From Diphasiastrum complanatum (lineage: Eukaryota; Streptophyta; Lycopodiopsida; Lycopodiales; Lycopodiaceae): a stretch of DNA of 64,000 nucleotides. The number at the start of each line of letters is the position of its first letter. The stretch's first letter is position 1. Positions 43,209 through 55,281 of the stretch are shown here, one piece after another. Below the pieces are notes generated by a model that was given only the letters and a program-made list of their open reading frames with translations, was not told the origin of the DNA and ran no database searches. Both the position numbers and the translations under genes were made by a program. Where the stretch lies: contig CM055097.1 in assembly GCA_029204225.1 (NCBI GenBank), forward strand, positions 41,272,028-41,336,027. Direction: 5' to 3'.

Positions 43209-43679
43209 CTTTTCAAGTTTTTTTTTCTACATAGCTTACTTGTTTTCTTTTTTACTAATGTGCTTGTTTGTATGCTTACCTGCTATTTTCCTTCACACTA
43301 CAGCACAAGACTTCTTTCCAGGTCCTACATGAGCTACTGAACAACCTATCAAGCTGGGGGAATGCAATAAAAGTGTCAACTTGGGCATTTTCTTTGAAAG
43401 AAGTGACCCAAATTCACTGGTCAGTCTGTAGCCATAACAGACACTGATCTTCCATTCTATTACCTCCACAAATTTTGAATCTGTTCAGATTTTCCAAAAA
43501 CCCACTGTTTAATTGTCAAAATCCTTTGTTTTCCACCCAAATCTTTGTGTCGAAATTCGCCAGCTTCACTGATCCTAGATCTCCAACAGCTCCGCGAATT
43601 CTACTCAGAGATTTAGCTTGTTTTCTACCAAAAAATCACTTTTTTCACTATTATCCTTATCTATCAGCAAAACTTCTGT

Positions 43680-44960
43680 ATTAGAATTCGCCGACCATAC
43701 CACAAAATCGTCCACAATCTGAACGATTTCTATACATCCTCCGCAAATTTTTTCCTTTACAAAAAATCCAAAAAAATTAAAAAATTCATATTTTGTCTGT
43801 GAAAACTCCTTATCAGAATTCGCTGACCATATTACGAAATCGTTCACAATGTGCACGATTTCTGGGAAATTCTTAAAAAAAATAAAAATAAAAAATCTCA
43901 GTATCAGAATTCGCCAACCATACCACAAAATCGTCCACAGTTTGAACGATTTTTATACATCCTTTGCAAATTCTTTCATTTACAAAAATTTCAAAAAAAT
44001 TAAAAAATTCATATTTTGTCTGTGAAAACTCATCAGAAGTCGTCGACCATACCAAAAAATTGTCCACAATGTGTACGATTTTTGGCTTATTTAAAAAAAA
44101 ATAAATTAAAAAAAAAAATCTCAGTATCTGAATTCGCCGACCATACTACGAAATTGCTCACAATTTGAACGATTTTTAAACATCATATGCGAATTTTGTC
44201 CTTTACAAAATAGTCAAAAATAAAATAAAAAATTCATATTTTGTCTGTGAAAACTCCTTATCAGAATTCGCTGACCATATTACGAAATCGTTCACAATGT
44301 GCACGATTTCTGGGAAATTCTTAAAAAAAAAAAAAAAAAAAAATCTCAGTATCAGAATTCGCCAACCATACCACAAAATCGTCCACAGTTTGAACGATTT
44401 CTATACATCCTTTGCGAATTCTTTCTTTTACAAAAATTTCAAAAAAATTAAAAAATTCATATTTTGTCTGTGAAAACTCATCAGAAGTCGTCGACCATAT
44501 CAAAAAATTGTCCACAATGTGTACGATTTTTGGCTTATTTAAAAAAAAATTAAATTAAAAAAAAAAATCTCAGTATCTGAATTCGCCGACCATACTACGA
44601 AATTGCTCACAATTTGAACGATTTTTAAACATCATATGCGAATTTTGTCCTTTACAAAATAGTCAAAAATAAAATAAAAAATTCATATTTTGTTTATGAA
44701 AACTCCTTATCAGAATTCGTCGACTATACCACAAAATCATCCACAATGTGCACGATTTTTGACGAGTTTTAAAAAATAAATAGATAAATAAATAAAAAAT
44801 CTCAGTGTCAGAATTCGTCGACCGTTACCACGAAATCGCCCACAGTATAAATGATGTTTATACATCCTTTGCAAATTCTGTCCTTTATAAAAAAATCCAA
44901 TTTTTTTTAAAAAAAAAATCCATATTTTGTCAGTGAAAATTTTCTGTTAGAATTCGCGAG
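43680..44960. repeat. Gy leader tandem repeat with 448 bp higher-order unit
   Basis: About eleven monomers, each opening with CAGAATTCGCCGACCATA and continuing AC(A/G)AAATCGTCCACAAT, separated by A/T-rich stretches, at roughly 95-130 bp intervals. Four monomers form a larger unit: GAAAACTCCTTATCAGAATT occurs at 43801 and 44249, and TGTGAAAACTCATCAGAAG at 44021 and 44469, both 448 bp apart. Many monomers carry an EcoRI site. Minus-strand frames here are repeat artefacts. Confidence 0.9.
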
Positions 44961-45148
44961 TACTGTATTCTGATTCAACAGCCTGTTTGTGAGTTCTACG
45001 CTTGTCTGCAAATTCTGTTACTCCAATAAAGTATAGATTCTTGTCCAAATTCATTGTCTTGCAAGTAAACCATCTTTTTGACCTTTTGTGGCCAAGTACA
45101 GTATTGTATTGATCATTTGTACTGTTATTTTATTTCTAATTCTGCATC

Positions 45149-45780
45149 TTGTCACGAGATTGTGCTGAATCTTCTAATCCTGCACCTCCACGCCTAGAAC
45201 GCAGAATCCCACGCATTGTTGCACCAAAGTACGATAGAGAATCTGACCCAATTAGATTTCTTCAAAACTTTGATAATGCATGTCACTTCTATGGAGCCAC
45301 CTCTGAAACTGAAAAGCTCAAACTATTTCCTATGGTGCTCTATGGAACAGCCAAAGAGTAGTATCTCAACCTAGAAGTTCCTGATCATATTTCTTGGAAT
45401 ACCCTCAAAGACGCTTTTATCAAGCATTTCAAACCTTCTAAACTGACTCAAAGTCCATTCATCCAAATCACACATATCAAGATGCGTCGCGAAGAGTCTG
45501 TAAGAAGCTACATTGAATATTTTAAATGTCTCAAGGTAGAATGTGTTGATGAGCATATCACCGAACGAATGGCCATCAAATTGTTCCTGGTTGAACTCCC
45601 TAAAAGTATCCGCCGAGAACTAAAACCAGTTGATCTTTATGATCAACTTAAGGATGTAATGATTGATGCCCTTCGCAAAGAAGATGAAGGGACCGATGAG
45701 GACTTTGATTATTGTGACAAGAAATCCAAACTCCCCGAACGTCTTCACAACCAAAGGCTTGTGCATATTCAATACTAACA
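45149..45780 (+). pseudogene. Gy gag, N-terminal part
   Basis: Retrotrans_gag domain: PKYDRESDPIRFLQNFDNAC, SETEKLKLFPMVLYGTAKE, a TAG at 45359-45361 in place of the usual Trp, WNTLKDAFIKHFKPSKLTQS, VRSYIEYFKCLKVECVDEH, IRRELKPVDLYDQLKDVMID and an acidic, Lys-rich tail. Same family as 30980-32275. The sequence loses similarity after about 45780, and the knuckle part is found 9 kb further on at 54830-55281. Gag would assemble the particle; this copy is defective. Confidence 0.85.
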
Positions 45781-46392
45781 ATGTTCTGTTCAATGTATTG
45801 TTGACAATCTCCACTTCTGTGGATGAACACTCTCCTTGAGTGGATGAACCTTCGGCCTCAGGCCCTTCCGGGGCAGAAGGCCCCCCACCCCCCGCACTTA
45901 ACTTTGATTTGACGCATACTAGGATGTTCACCCGGACTCAACTCTGACATTTTTTCCCATTTTCATTCTCTAAACTGCACGTACTTCAAAAGTTGAAAGG
46001 CTTTCACATGGGACCATGGCCTTTACACTCATTCATTTACATGCATCAGAACGTGGGACATTCGAGAAGTTCACGCAACTCTCAGAAAGAAATCAGCATT
46101 TGCACACTGTCTTCAGCAGCAGCCTCACAGCAAACAAGCAGTTGAACAACTGGACGCTACACAAGGAAACGTTGGTTGATAAATTAAAGATCTGCTCAAC
46201 TTGTCTACTTCAACCCAACAGAGCTCCATGTTGCCTTGCAGCGTTATATTTCCAGGAATTTCAGGACTTCAAGCAGTGTTACGGTCTGCAGAAGAAACTC
46301 AGTTCTTTCTCAACAGCAAAATATGGCAGATGATCAAGAGCATATCTCTAAAGAGGAGGCAAACGGGTCTTCAACAATATTAGGACACATTG
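45781..46392. other. unassigned stretch beside lectin copy 2
   Basis: Contains a C-rich word (GGCCCCCCACCCCCCGC near 45880) and an unrecognised frame at 46016-46333 (MAFTLIHLHASERGTFEKF). It has no match in lectin copy 1, so it may be sequence once flanking the lectin gene. Confidence 0.35.
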
Positions 46393-47396
46393 GTTCCTCA
46401 CTCTGAATCAGCACTTCAGACTTCAAAACCTGTCAAGGAAACGCAATGTCACATCTTATTATCTATATATATTGTTGGCTAATGAAAGAATTATGCAATG
46501 CTCTGCAGCATGCAATAATAAAGTGCAGCATAATTTAATTACTTACCAAATGGAACAGCCTCCATGATCAAGAGAATCATTTGCATTTCAAGAATCGTTA
46601 TATTCAAAAACATACCTATTAAAGAAGTAGAAAGAGACTGAATATATGAAGCTGGACGCCCAGGAGCTGTTTTTATTCAACAAAGAAAGAGATTACAAAA
46701 AGCCAAAACATGGTTGATTGCTGACATATGCTAGAGTAACATGCTGATATAGTAATACTAAGCCAAAGCAACTCCTGGCTGACATCAACTTGAAAAAGCC
46801 GGGAGGATCTCGTTACCATCGCGGTACGGAAGACGACCGCCCCAAAAGTGCAATCCGTGTGCACACCGGCCCAAAAGTTAAGGCTTTGGATCCTCTGTCC
46901 CTCATAAAGTTCGTTTGGTGCAATTATATTATTCGTTACTAAAATTTGACTACTTGAAATTTTGAAGAGTGTGAATGCCAATGCCAACCCTACATGTAGA
47001 CTCATCTCAAATTTGGCGATCATCTCCAAATGTTGCATGCAAACACGCACTCACAACGGAGAGAGAGAGAGATGCTTCTCATGATTACAACTCTTGGGTT
47101 ATATAATGAGTTGTGGGATTGCGAACTTACATTTTTAAAATGGAATCTAGCCCATATTGTGAGAGGCAACAATTACAACCAATCAAATTTGTAGGACAAA
47201 ATAATGTCCCGTTACCATGGCTTAGACAATGGCATCATGCCACAATGCTCCGAACTAAGTCGACTAAGGTATAGATCCCTTTTTGTACAATTGTTTTTAG
47301 AGATCCCTTTGCACCCAAAACGACAACAGTTAAATTGAATTTTATAGTCGACACTTCCACGTGGAAGCCACTTTGAGAGAGAAATGCTTAAGCATG

Positions 47397-47494
<98 letters not shown>

Positions 47495-47850
47495 CCTTCC
47501 AGAAGCACAAAATGAAAGTTGAGACAACAAGAAGCAACATCAGAACAATTAATCAAAAGATAAAAGATGGGAACCCAACATGGCTTGCCTATTGAAAGTG
47601 TCCAATATACATTTAGGAGGTAGAATAACTAATAAAAGCATCACAGGATGCTTCACCTAGCTTCCCTAGGTGATATGCATGACACATCAAATGGGAATAT
47701 TGGCTCAAGTCCTCTTGTTAATGTTAATCATAACAACAAGGACAAACCATTATTTTTTATGACATTAAAATATAGAATTTTTAATTTCCATCTTCAATTT
47801 TTGCATTTCATCCATGAGAGTTCCATGTCAAGATTCTATTCATATGAGGT
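46393..47850. repeat. duplicated lectin-bearing segment, copy 2
   Basis: Collinear with 15974-17660. It carries the lectin pseudogene, the same TATA region, and the CA/GA microsatellite (about 47398-47492). It lies inside Gy. Confidence 0.85.
46673..47050 (-). pseudogene. GNA-like lectin pseudogene
   Basis: The N-terminal 60-odd residues match the gene at 16891-16355: signal peptide (FEMSLHVGLALAFTLFKISS), APNELYEGQRIQSLNFWAGV and DCTFGA. A missing base in the run after DCTFGA shifts the frame, and about 320 bp covering the sugar-binding motif and the C-terminus are deleted. The frame then runs into the former 3' flank. An extra upstream ATG (MRVC) is open here. The promoter TATA is still present, so transcription is possible, but no functional lectin can be made. 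Confidence 0.85.
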
Positions 47851-50128
47851 CTCCTTATGTAAGGGCTAAAACTTACAACCCATCATATTTGTAAGACAAA
47901 GTTATGTCTCATTGTAAGGGCTTAGATTATGGCATCGTGCCACATGGATGCTTATAAATTATCTAAGGTTTAGATAAGTCTAGGTACAATTAATTTAGTT
48001 GCACCCAATAAGCAATAGTTAAACAAAATTGGAAGTGTGTCCTCAAGAATGCCAACATGATTTGAGAATAAAACCAAATTTTTTTTTTTTCCAAAATGAC
48101 TATTTCTTTACTTTACAAGAATATCGACTTCCAAAAAATAAAATATTCTCTTCATATAGATTTTCTATGTCTAATACAATATCTATAAGATTCTTCAACA
48201 TAAGATTTTAGAATGCACACAACTACTTGAGTTTATTGCAATAGTTCTAGAAAACTCAAACATAAATTTGAAAAGTTTTTTTATTTTGCACAAAACTCAA
48301 ACTTACATCTAGTTAATACAAGACTGAACTTTATGCTAAGTTTTCTTGATGAGGCGACATGATGCTTGAGAAAAGAATCGATACCAAGAGTGTTTGACAA
48401 AAAAAATAGAGATCAAAATAAAGATCAATGTTAGATGGAAATTTAAGGCTTTTGTTTGCTTGATATTTGATTATTCTTTATGTTTTGATAAAAGAGGGAA
48501 TCATTTCTTAGCGTACAAGGAACAATTTGAAAGTTCAACAAGTTTTTCATTCACTTGTTGGCTAACAGGTACTACATCATAGTACTGAAAAATCATAATT
48601 TGTGTCTTTAGAAATCAGTTCATGCCTCGTATCAAGGTTTCTAAAATCTTTTTTACATATTTGTCTAATCATTTTTTAATATAAAAATGAGAATTTATCA
48701 AGTACGAATAGTATTGAAAATAATATTTTATCACATTGTCATGAAAATTCAACATTCGTTGATAATGGACCCATCACCTATAGTTTGTTTATAATGTTTT
48801 TTACAAACAAAATTTTTTGAGTAAGGGCAATTTATCTCAAATGTTTTCTTGGATTTTTAGAAAAAAATTTCACACTTTTACCTATTCAGATTGTGATTCT
48901 AAGCTACATGGAATTAATCATTATCTCTAAAATTTTAGGATACTAAACCCTAGCTTTTATAGTACATAAGTTTCACTAATCTCATAAGCTATAGGAAATA
49001 CTAATAGTATCCACCTTAGTAGCTTTGATAGACAAGTGTGCACACCCCAATTTTGCACAATACTTGCAAGGGAGCTAGAATTTACTTCTAAACAATGCCA
49101 AATTGAAAGAAAACTTATAACATATGTTAACACTAGAGTCGTCACAAAATGTGCACAAAGGTGTCAATTTCAAGCACTTATTTAAAAAATCATATCTCGT
49201 AAACTATGATGAATCACATCAAATTCTTTCACGTGTTTTTATCATATATACATTTATCGATTAAGAATTTTGAGACCTTCATTTTGAGCAACTTACATGT
49301 AAGATATGATGTGTCACACGTGTGAGGGTATTGATGAAATTTAAATATTTTCTATGGAACCAAATGGCTATTGATTCTGGAGGATGAAAAATAATACTAG
49401 TCATTCTTCTATGTGCCTACCAACCATATTACGTTGAGGCTATGATAGAGCAATCAGTTCTCACAAGGTAGAGGGGTGAGGCTCAAGAAAACACCTAATA
49501 CTAAAACTTTCAATTTCTAGCTACTATAGGTGGATGTAGCCATTTAACGTACCTAATCACTAGTTTACTACCCACATCGAAAACACAATTCATGACCCAA
49601 AAGCAGGTAGAAAATAAAATATGCTATAGTATAATAAAAGGATAGTATTTAAAAAGCCCATATAAGCAAATATACTTAGTTAAAAGCTTAAGAGACAAGG
49701 CTAATAATGTAAGAAATGATAAAAACATGAGACAGTGGCTCATTTGTTGAACTTAAAAAATCCTTCATGTGAATCCAAGCACTTAAAACTTTTAATTCGA
49801 TGTATAGCTTGCCTTCAATCCCATCCAAGACTGCATCTTAGCCAAGCTCCGATAAAAATGTAAAGAATAACAGGAAGACTACTAAGATGAGGACATCATC
49901 AACACACATAGAAACTAAGGGGAGCCAAACCACCCATCCAACTGAGATATATACCTCACCCCCGAGCCATAACAAGTGAATACTTGAGGAGAGGAATCTG
50001 ATAACCTAGAGTGTTGGTAGATTCTCTACCAAGATCACAATCAGCCGAAGGTATACTTTTTGGTGTCGGTTAATCCAAAAACTAGAGTAACTAGACTTGT
50101 AATTATGAATCCAACCATGGCATATTGT
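47851..50128. other. quiet AT-rich stretch, no gene seen
   Basis: More than 2 kb without tandem repeats, LTR ends or coding similarity on either strand. Short frames are scattered and unconvincing. It resembles ordinary intergenic DNA. Confidence 0.45.
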
Positions 50129-50918
50129 TGTGTAACAACCAGGAGTTGAGATAAAACTAGTTAGTTACATTAAAGTTTGTTGGATGTAATCTGGTAGTGG
50201 AGAGTTCAACAATATTCAGTTATAAATTGTGACAGCCAAGAAGCTCGAGGGAGGGTAAGAAGAAGGAAAATCAAAAGAAGAGGGGGTGAAGAAAGTGGGA
50301 TCGACTAATGCTGGAATCGGGCAATCCAGAAAAGGATAGTCGATTCGATATACTCATGATCAATGTAGTGATTAGCAGAGTTGACGAGGGAGCGCACATC
50401 TTGTGCATGGAGTCTTGTAAGAAGTTATTGTCATTGGAATGAGAATCCTTGGAGTACTTCTTATCATGTCTATGTGTTGTTTGGTTGCTCGAGTTGTGTG
50501 AAGCATTCTGATGATTGAATGACGTGAATTGTGAATGTGAGCAAGAGTTTTATATCGAGTAAGTAAGTGATTATAGATCTACAGTTTGTGAGTAGTAATT
50601 TTGTAAGAAGCACAATAAGTGAGTAGATTTTATCTGTAGTTAACCGAAGTGACAAGCCCGAGTTATGATGTTGAATGCTTAAGCATTACATTGTTGTTCG
50701 TGCTTGCCATGTTCCATTCATGGTGGAAATGTTGATGGAAAGGGATCTGTTGTGAGCAGCAAGTGTCTTTGGCTGATTTGAATAAAAGTGATAGGATGTT
50801 TAATTGGCAAATTCTAGTTCTAAGCAAGTGTTGATGACAAGTGAGAGAAATCAACATTAGAAGTAAGTTTTGAAGCAAACATTGTGATCCTAAATAACCA
50901 AACTTTTAGCAAACATTG
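50129..50918 (+). mobile_element. possible solo gypsy-like LTR
   Basis: From TGTGTAACAACCAGG to TTTTAGCAAACA, followed by TTGGTGTCGTTGATGAC (50919-50935), a decayed form of a gypsy PBS. Only the PBS-like site and TG...CA ends support this; no partner LTR or coding region follows. Confidence 0.35.
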
Positions 50919-50935
50919 GTGTCGTTGATGACTCT

Positions 50936-52002
50936 CTTAGATTAGTGCAAGATACGACAAGATTACAATTACAATCTCAAATGCATACATTTTTTTCTTG
51001 TTTTTTCTTCTTAAATATTTTCTTAATTAACACATTCAATTTGTTGTAGTTTACTTCACGTTTTGTTCTAATGATCATGATATTTACTTGTCAAATCAAG
51101 AAATCAATCGTGAACTTAACATCCTTTTAATTTTACCATCTCACCATTTCTATTGACACGCACCATAGCATTGTTTCTATCTAAGCAACAATTTTTACAG
51201 TTCACCACATACCTTTTCTCATCTAGGAGATATTCTAAAAGGTAAATCATCATATCTCCCTTCGTAATGAATAGCTCAATTTCTTGGATCATGTATGATA
51301 GATCTTAATTGTGGTCTTGCATGTTAACTTGATTTAGGTTGTTCACGTAGAAGATTCGGTTATGGATGATACCTCTCGTCTAATCTTTCAGTGTCCATGA
51401 TTTGTACGAAGGAATATTATAATACGACTTGTTTATCCTCCCCTTATAGAGAGTGGTTGGATATAGGTATGAAATCGCTATCTCTTGCTAAAAACAATGG
51501 GGAGTAGGACCTATTGTTCTACCCAAGTATCGACTGAACTTAGCTGATCAAACTTCAACCGAATCATATTGACACATCAATGTCGTACTCAATTAAAATA
51601 GCAGGACTTAAGTTTGTAATTGATTGTGTGGTACTAGATCTTCCACAGGAAAAGTCAACATATAAATTTTTATTGGGAACTACATGGTTACCCACACTAG
51701 AAGATCTTCAAGAAGATCATTAACCGCACTCTTCAATAATCCAGAGATCTTAAAAACTCCATCTGAATTTCCTATATCAGATATGCACATATCTATTCCA
51801 CCAAGTATTGTAGTACCCTCATATTTGTTCCTAATGGACCACAATAATCCATTGACAAAATTGTGATTTAATAAGAATCTGAACATGGTTTTACCATGAA
51901 ATAAAACAACCATCACTCTTAGAAATAAGGCTCTTTATAGTACAAATGTGAACCAAGAGTCCATTGTAGCTCCATGTCACAATTTCCTATAACAAGTACG
52001 GT
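50936..52002. other. unassigned stretch
   Basis: No recognised gene. A minus-strand frame at 51916-51680 (GGIDMCISDIGNSDGVFKI) is not assigned. Ends abruptly at the copia fragment. Confidence 0.35.
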
Positions 52003-54813
52003 CAACTCATCCTTCAGGCTGCTTCATGAAGATTTTTTCCTCTAGATCTCCGTGGAGAAAGGCTGTTTTCACATCAATCTGGTGTACTTCCAGATTGTAT
52101 TGTGTTGCGTATACAAGGAGCAGTCGAATGCTTGTCATCTTTACCATTGGTGAGCAGGTATCAAAGTAATCAATACCATACCTTTGCGTGCAGTCCTTGG
52201 CAACAAGTCTTGTTTTGTAGTGTCCGACAATGCCATCTGATTTGATTTTTCTTTTATAAACCCATTTGCAGTCGACGATCTTTTTGTCTTCGGGCAGTAG
52301 CTCTAGTGTCCATGTCTCATTTTGCCTCATTGATTTGATCTCCTCTGACATTGCTTCCTTCCAGAAATTTCCCTCTGGACTCTGGATAGCTTCTTGGTAG
52401 GTTGTTGGTTTTGCAGTGAAACTGTAGAATTTGAGCTCTACATCTTCGCTCCATTGAAGATTGTTAGTGTATCGATATGGAGGTCTTCTTTGTCTTGTTG
52501 ACCTTCTTGGTTCAGTTCGTCACTGTTGGTTGGTTTCTTCTTCGACGGGTTGGTCTTCAGCAACCTGCTCTAGAGTTTGGGGCTCTGCATTTTGTGTTGA
52601 TGTCTATCCTCCATCTCCCTCTTGAATTGGTAGTAGCGTGAAGATCTCATGGCCCTTTTCTTCCTTTGATCCAAGAAATGTGGATTCATAGAATTTCACA
52701 TCTCGACTCGACACAACTTTCTTCGAGATTGGGTTGTAGAGTATGTACACTTGCGATTCATTCGAGTATCTGACCATAATTATTTTCTCTGGCTTTTTGT
52801 CAAGCTTGCTTCTATTTTCTTTTGGAATGTGCTTGTATGCTGCACATCCAAACACATGTATGTATGATAGATTAGGCTTATTACTTGTCTACATCTCATA
52901 TGGTGTCTTGTTTTCCAAGGCTATCATTGTTGATCTGTTCAGCAGGTGTACTGCTGCAGCAATTGCCTCAGCCCAAAATTGTCTCAACAATTGAGCATGT
53001 GCCATCATGCATCTGGCTCCTTCGACTAGCATCACGTTTCTTCTTTCTACGACACCATTATATGTGGGTGTGTATGCAGGAGTGAATTGATGCTCTATTC
53101 CTTGTTCTTGGCAGAAGCTTGAGAACTCTTTGCTCTTGTACTCACCTCCATTGTCAGACCTGATGGTCTGTATCTTCTTCGAGGTGTGTCTCTCTGCAAA
53201 TGCCATGAACTTCTTGAAAGAGTCAAACACTTTTGACTTTTTCTTTAAATAATAGATCATTGTCATCCGGTTGTAGTCATCAATGAACGTCAAGAAATAC
53301 CTTGATCCTGAGAGCGAATCGACTTTCATCGGTCCACAGATATCTGAGTGGACAAGTTCAAGGACTTCCTTGGCACTTTTTCACTCATGTACAAATGGAA
53401 TTCGATGTTGTTTTCCCTTTTGGCAAGCTTCACAAAATTTGTTGTCAGGTATGGATATCTTCAAACCTATGACAATCTCCTTTCTGCTCATGTTGTACAG
53501 GCTTCTCATGTTCAGATGATATATTTTTCTGTGCCAGAGTTGATCTTCGTTCTCTGATGCATTTAGTATGCTATCAGAACTATTGATTATTCTTGCTTGG
53601 TATAGGTTACCTTCTCTGGATCCAATGCAGCTTATTTGTTCTTATCTCAATCATCCGGCATGTATTGCCATCAAACAAGACTCGAATTCTGAGATCTACC
53701 ATCTTCGAGACTGATAGCAAGTCTCTTCTTAGTGAGGGTACATAGAGTGCTCCTGGCAACTCTGCTTGTCCCGACAATGTTCGTAGCTATAGAATCTCGA
53801 TGCCTTTGACATGGTGTCAGCTCTCGTCGCCTAGAATCACTGCTTTGTTACTTTCAAGCTCTCTGTAGTTGATCAAGACTTTCTTGTTGCAGGTAATGTG
53901 TGAAGTCGCTCCTAAGTCGATGACTTTGTAGTCTTGCTCTACATAGCTTGTTGAAGCCTCATCAAATATTGTGAAGGCTTCGTCGCTCTTGTCTGCATTC
54001 GACTCTACAACATTCACCTTTTCAAAACCAGCATCTATTGGCTGTGTATTCCGGTTTGTGACAGTGATCACAAGATGATATTTGTTGGTTGTCGTTTCCT
54101 TTGTTCGAAGACTTTGAATTCGTTTTGTCGAATCTGGGCCTGTTCTTGTTTTTCTTTTTTCCTTTTGTGAAAAGAGCCTTCTCCTGGTCATTGCTTCCCT
54201 CTCCTTCGTCCCTCATCAGTCTGTCATCAGCGACAAGACTGACAGATTGTTCGAATGTCATGTCTCGTAAACTCAGAATGAGCATTCTCAATGGTTGATA
54301 GGACACAGGTACAGTTTTCATGAAGTATATCAGCTGATGTGCTGCTGTGACCTGGTGCTCTTGTCCAAATGCAACAAGTTGAGCGAAGATCATTCTGATC
54401 TTCTCGACATGCTGATCCAAGTGGCTATCATCCCACCGCATGGCTTGCAACTGATTGTATAGGTGCATCACCGAAGCGGCAGTCCTCACTTTGTACTTCT
54501 ACTTTAGTCTTTCTTACAATTCATGGATACTCACACAGTCTTCAATCTGCATGAGTATTTATTCGTTGCTAGACAAAACAATGATTGCCATTGCACACTC
54601 ATCCTTTCTGATTCATTTAGCTCTTCTCGAGTCTCTCTTTGGAGGCTATTCTTCTATGAGTTTGGTCACTGACCAGATGCCTTTACCCTTCAGAAGTGTT
54701 TTGATTTTGAACTTCCATATTCGGTAGTTCGTGCAATCAAGATTGATTGCTATTCTTGTCTAGATCATTGTAGCCATATTGTGTTGCATTAGTTAATCAC
54801 TGCTCTGATACCA
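52003..54813 (-). pseudogene. copia M polyprotein relic (gag, PR, INT, RT start)
   Basis: Minus strand, starting with PBS TGGTATCAGAGCA at 54813-54801. Gag N-terminus with stops (54780-54490; same family as 20574), Gag core 54489-54022 (HLYNQLQAMRWDDSHLDQHV, LSLRDMTFEQSVSLVADD), knuckle CDHCHKPEYTANRCW with His changed to Tyr; protease VIDLGATSHITC (DSG changed to DLG). Integrase core 53329-52889: MKVDSLSGSRYFLTFIDD, TIRSDNGGEYKSKEF, TYNGVVERRN, with the D, D and E present; then VFGCAAYKHIPKENRSKLD. RT start 52351-52007: WTLELLPEDKKIVDCKWVYK, YGIDYFDTCSPMVKMTSI, HQIDVKTAFLHGDLEEKIF, ending at MKQPEG where it is cut. Only about 13 bp of its LTR remain at the right. Confidence 0.9.
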
Positions 54814-54825
54814 TGTAGATTTTCA

Positions 54826-55281
54826 CTCCCATTAGCGCCCAGACCTATGTTTCAACATTATTGCCCCTTCAATCCACAAAACCCATGCCACCACTAGGAG
54901 TTTATCAACCATGACCAACTGCACCCAATTAGTTCCAATCATGCCAGCAGTTTGTCGTTAATCAACCCGTTTTACAACCAGCTGTGCATTTTTTTTATCC
55001 AAATTCCATTAATCCAGCAACTTATTTTGTGGACACCACTACTCCACCAGGATACTCCTCTGAAGCGGTGGTATATTATCCACATGAATCTAATGTCCCG
55101 ATCTACGATCCAAACCAAGCTGTGTTTACGACACAACAATTTCCCCATAATACACGAATGCTTTATCTGTGCAGGTAAACATCCTAGTATTCGTTGCCCA
55201 AACAAACTTCATTTTCCACCAGCTTGTGAAAATTGTGGCATTGAACACCATGTTAAGGATTGCCCTTCACGCTTGCACTGA
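54826..55281 (+). pseudogene. Gy gag C-terminal part with two short knuckles
   Basis: Pro/Gln-rich linker in several frames, then two Cys/His knuckles in one frame: CFICAGKHPSIRC (55159-55197) and CENCGIEHHVKDC (55225-55263). Both have three residues between the second Cys and His (CX2CX3HX4C) rather than the usual four. The frame ends at 55281. It is the counterpart of the knuckles at 32112-32210 and completes the Gag begun at 45149. It starts within a few bases of the truncated copia M. Confidence 0.8.

Noticed and set aside
43605-44515. Minus-strand frames with repeated VDDFVVW words
   Set aside because: They are antisense to the Gy leader repeat and end within A/T runs; the frame is an effect of the repeat.
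46016-46333. 105-codon plus-strand frame as a gene
   Set aside because: No recognised domain, no second copy and no promoter signal; it may be chance.
47851-50128. Search for tRNA, rRNA or snRNA genes in the quiet stretch
   Set aside because: No cloverleaf-like or A/B-box pair was convincing by eye; a covariance search would be needed.
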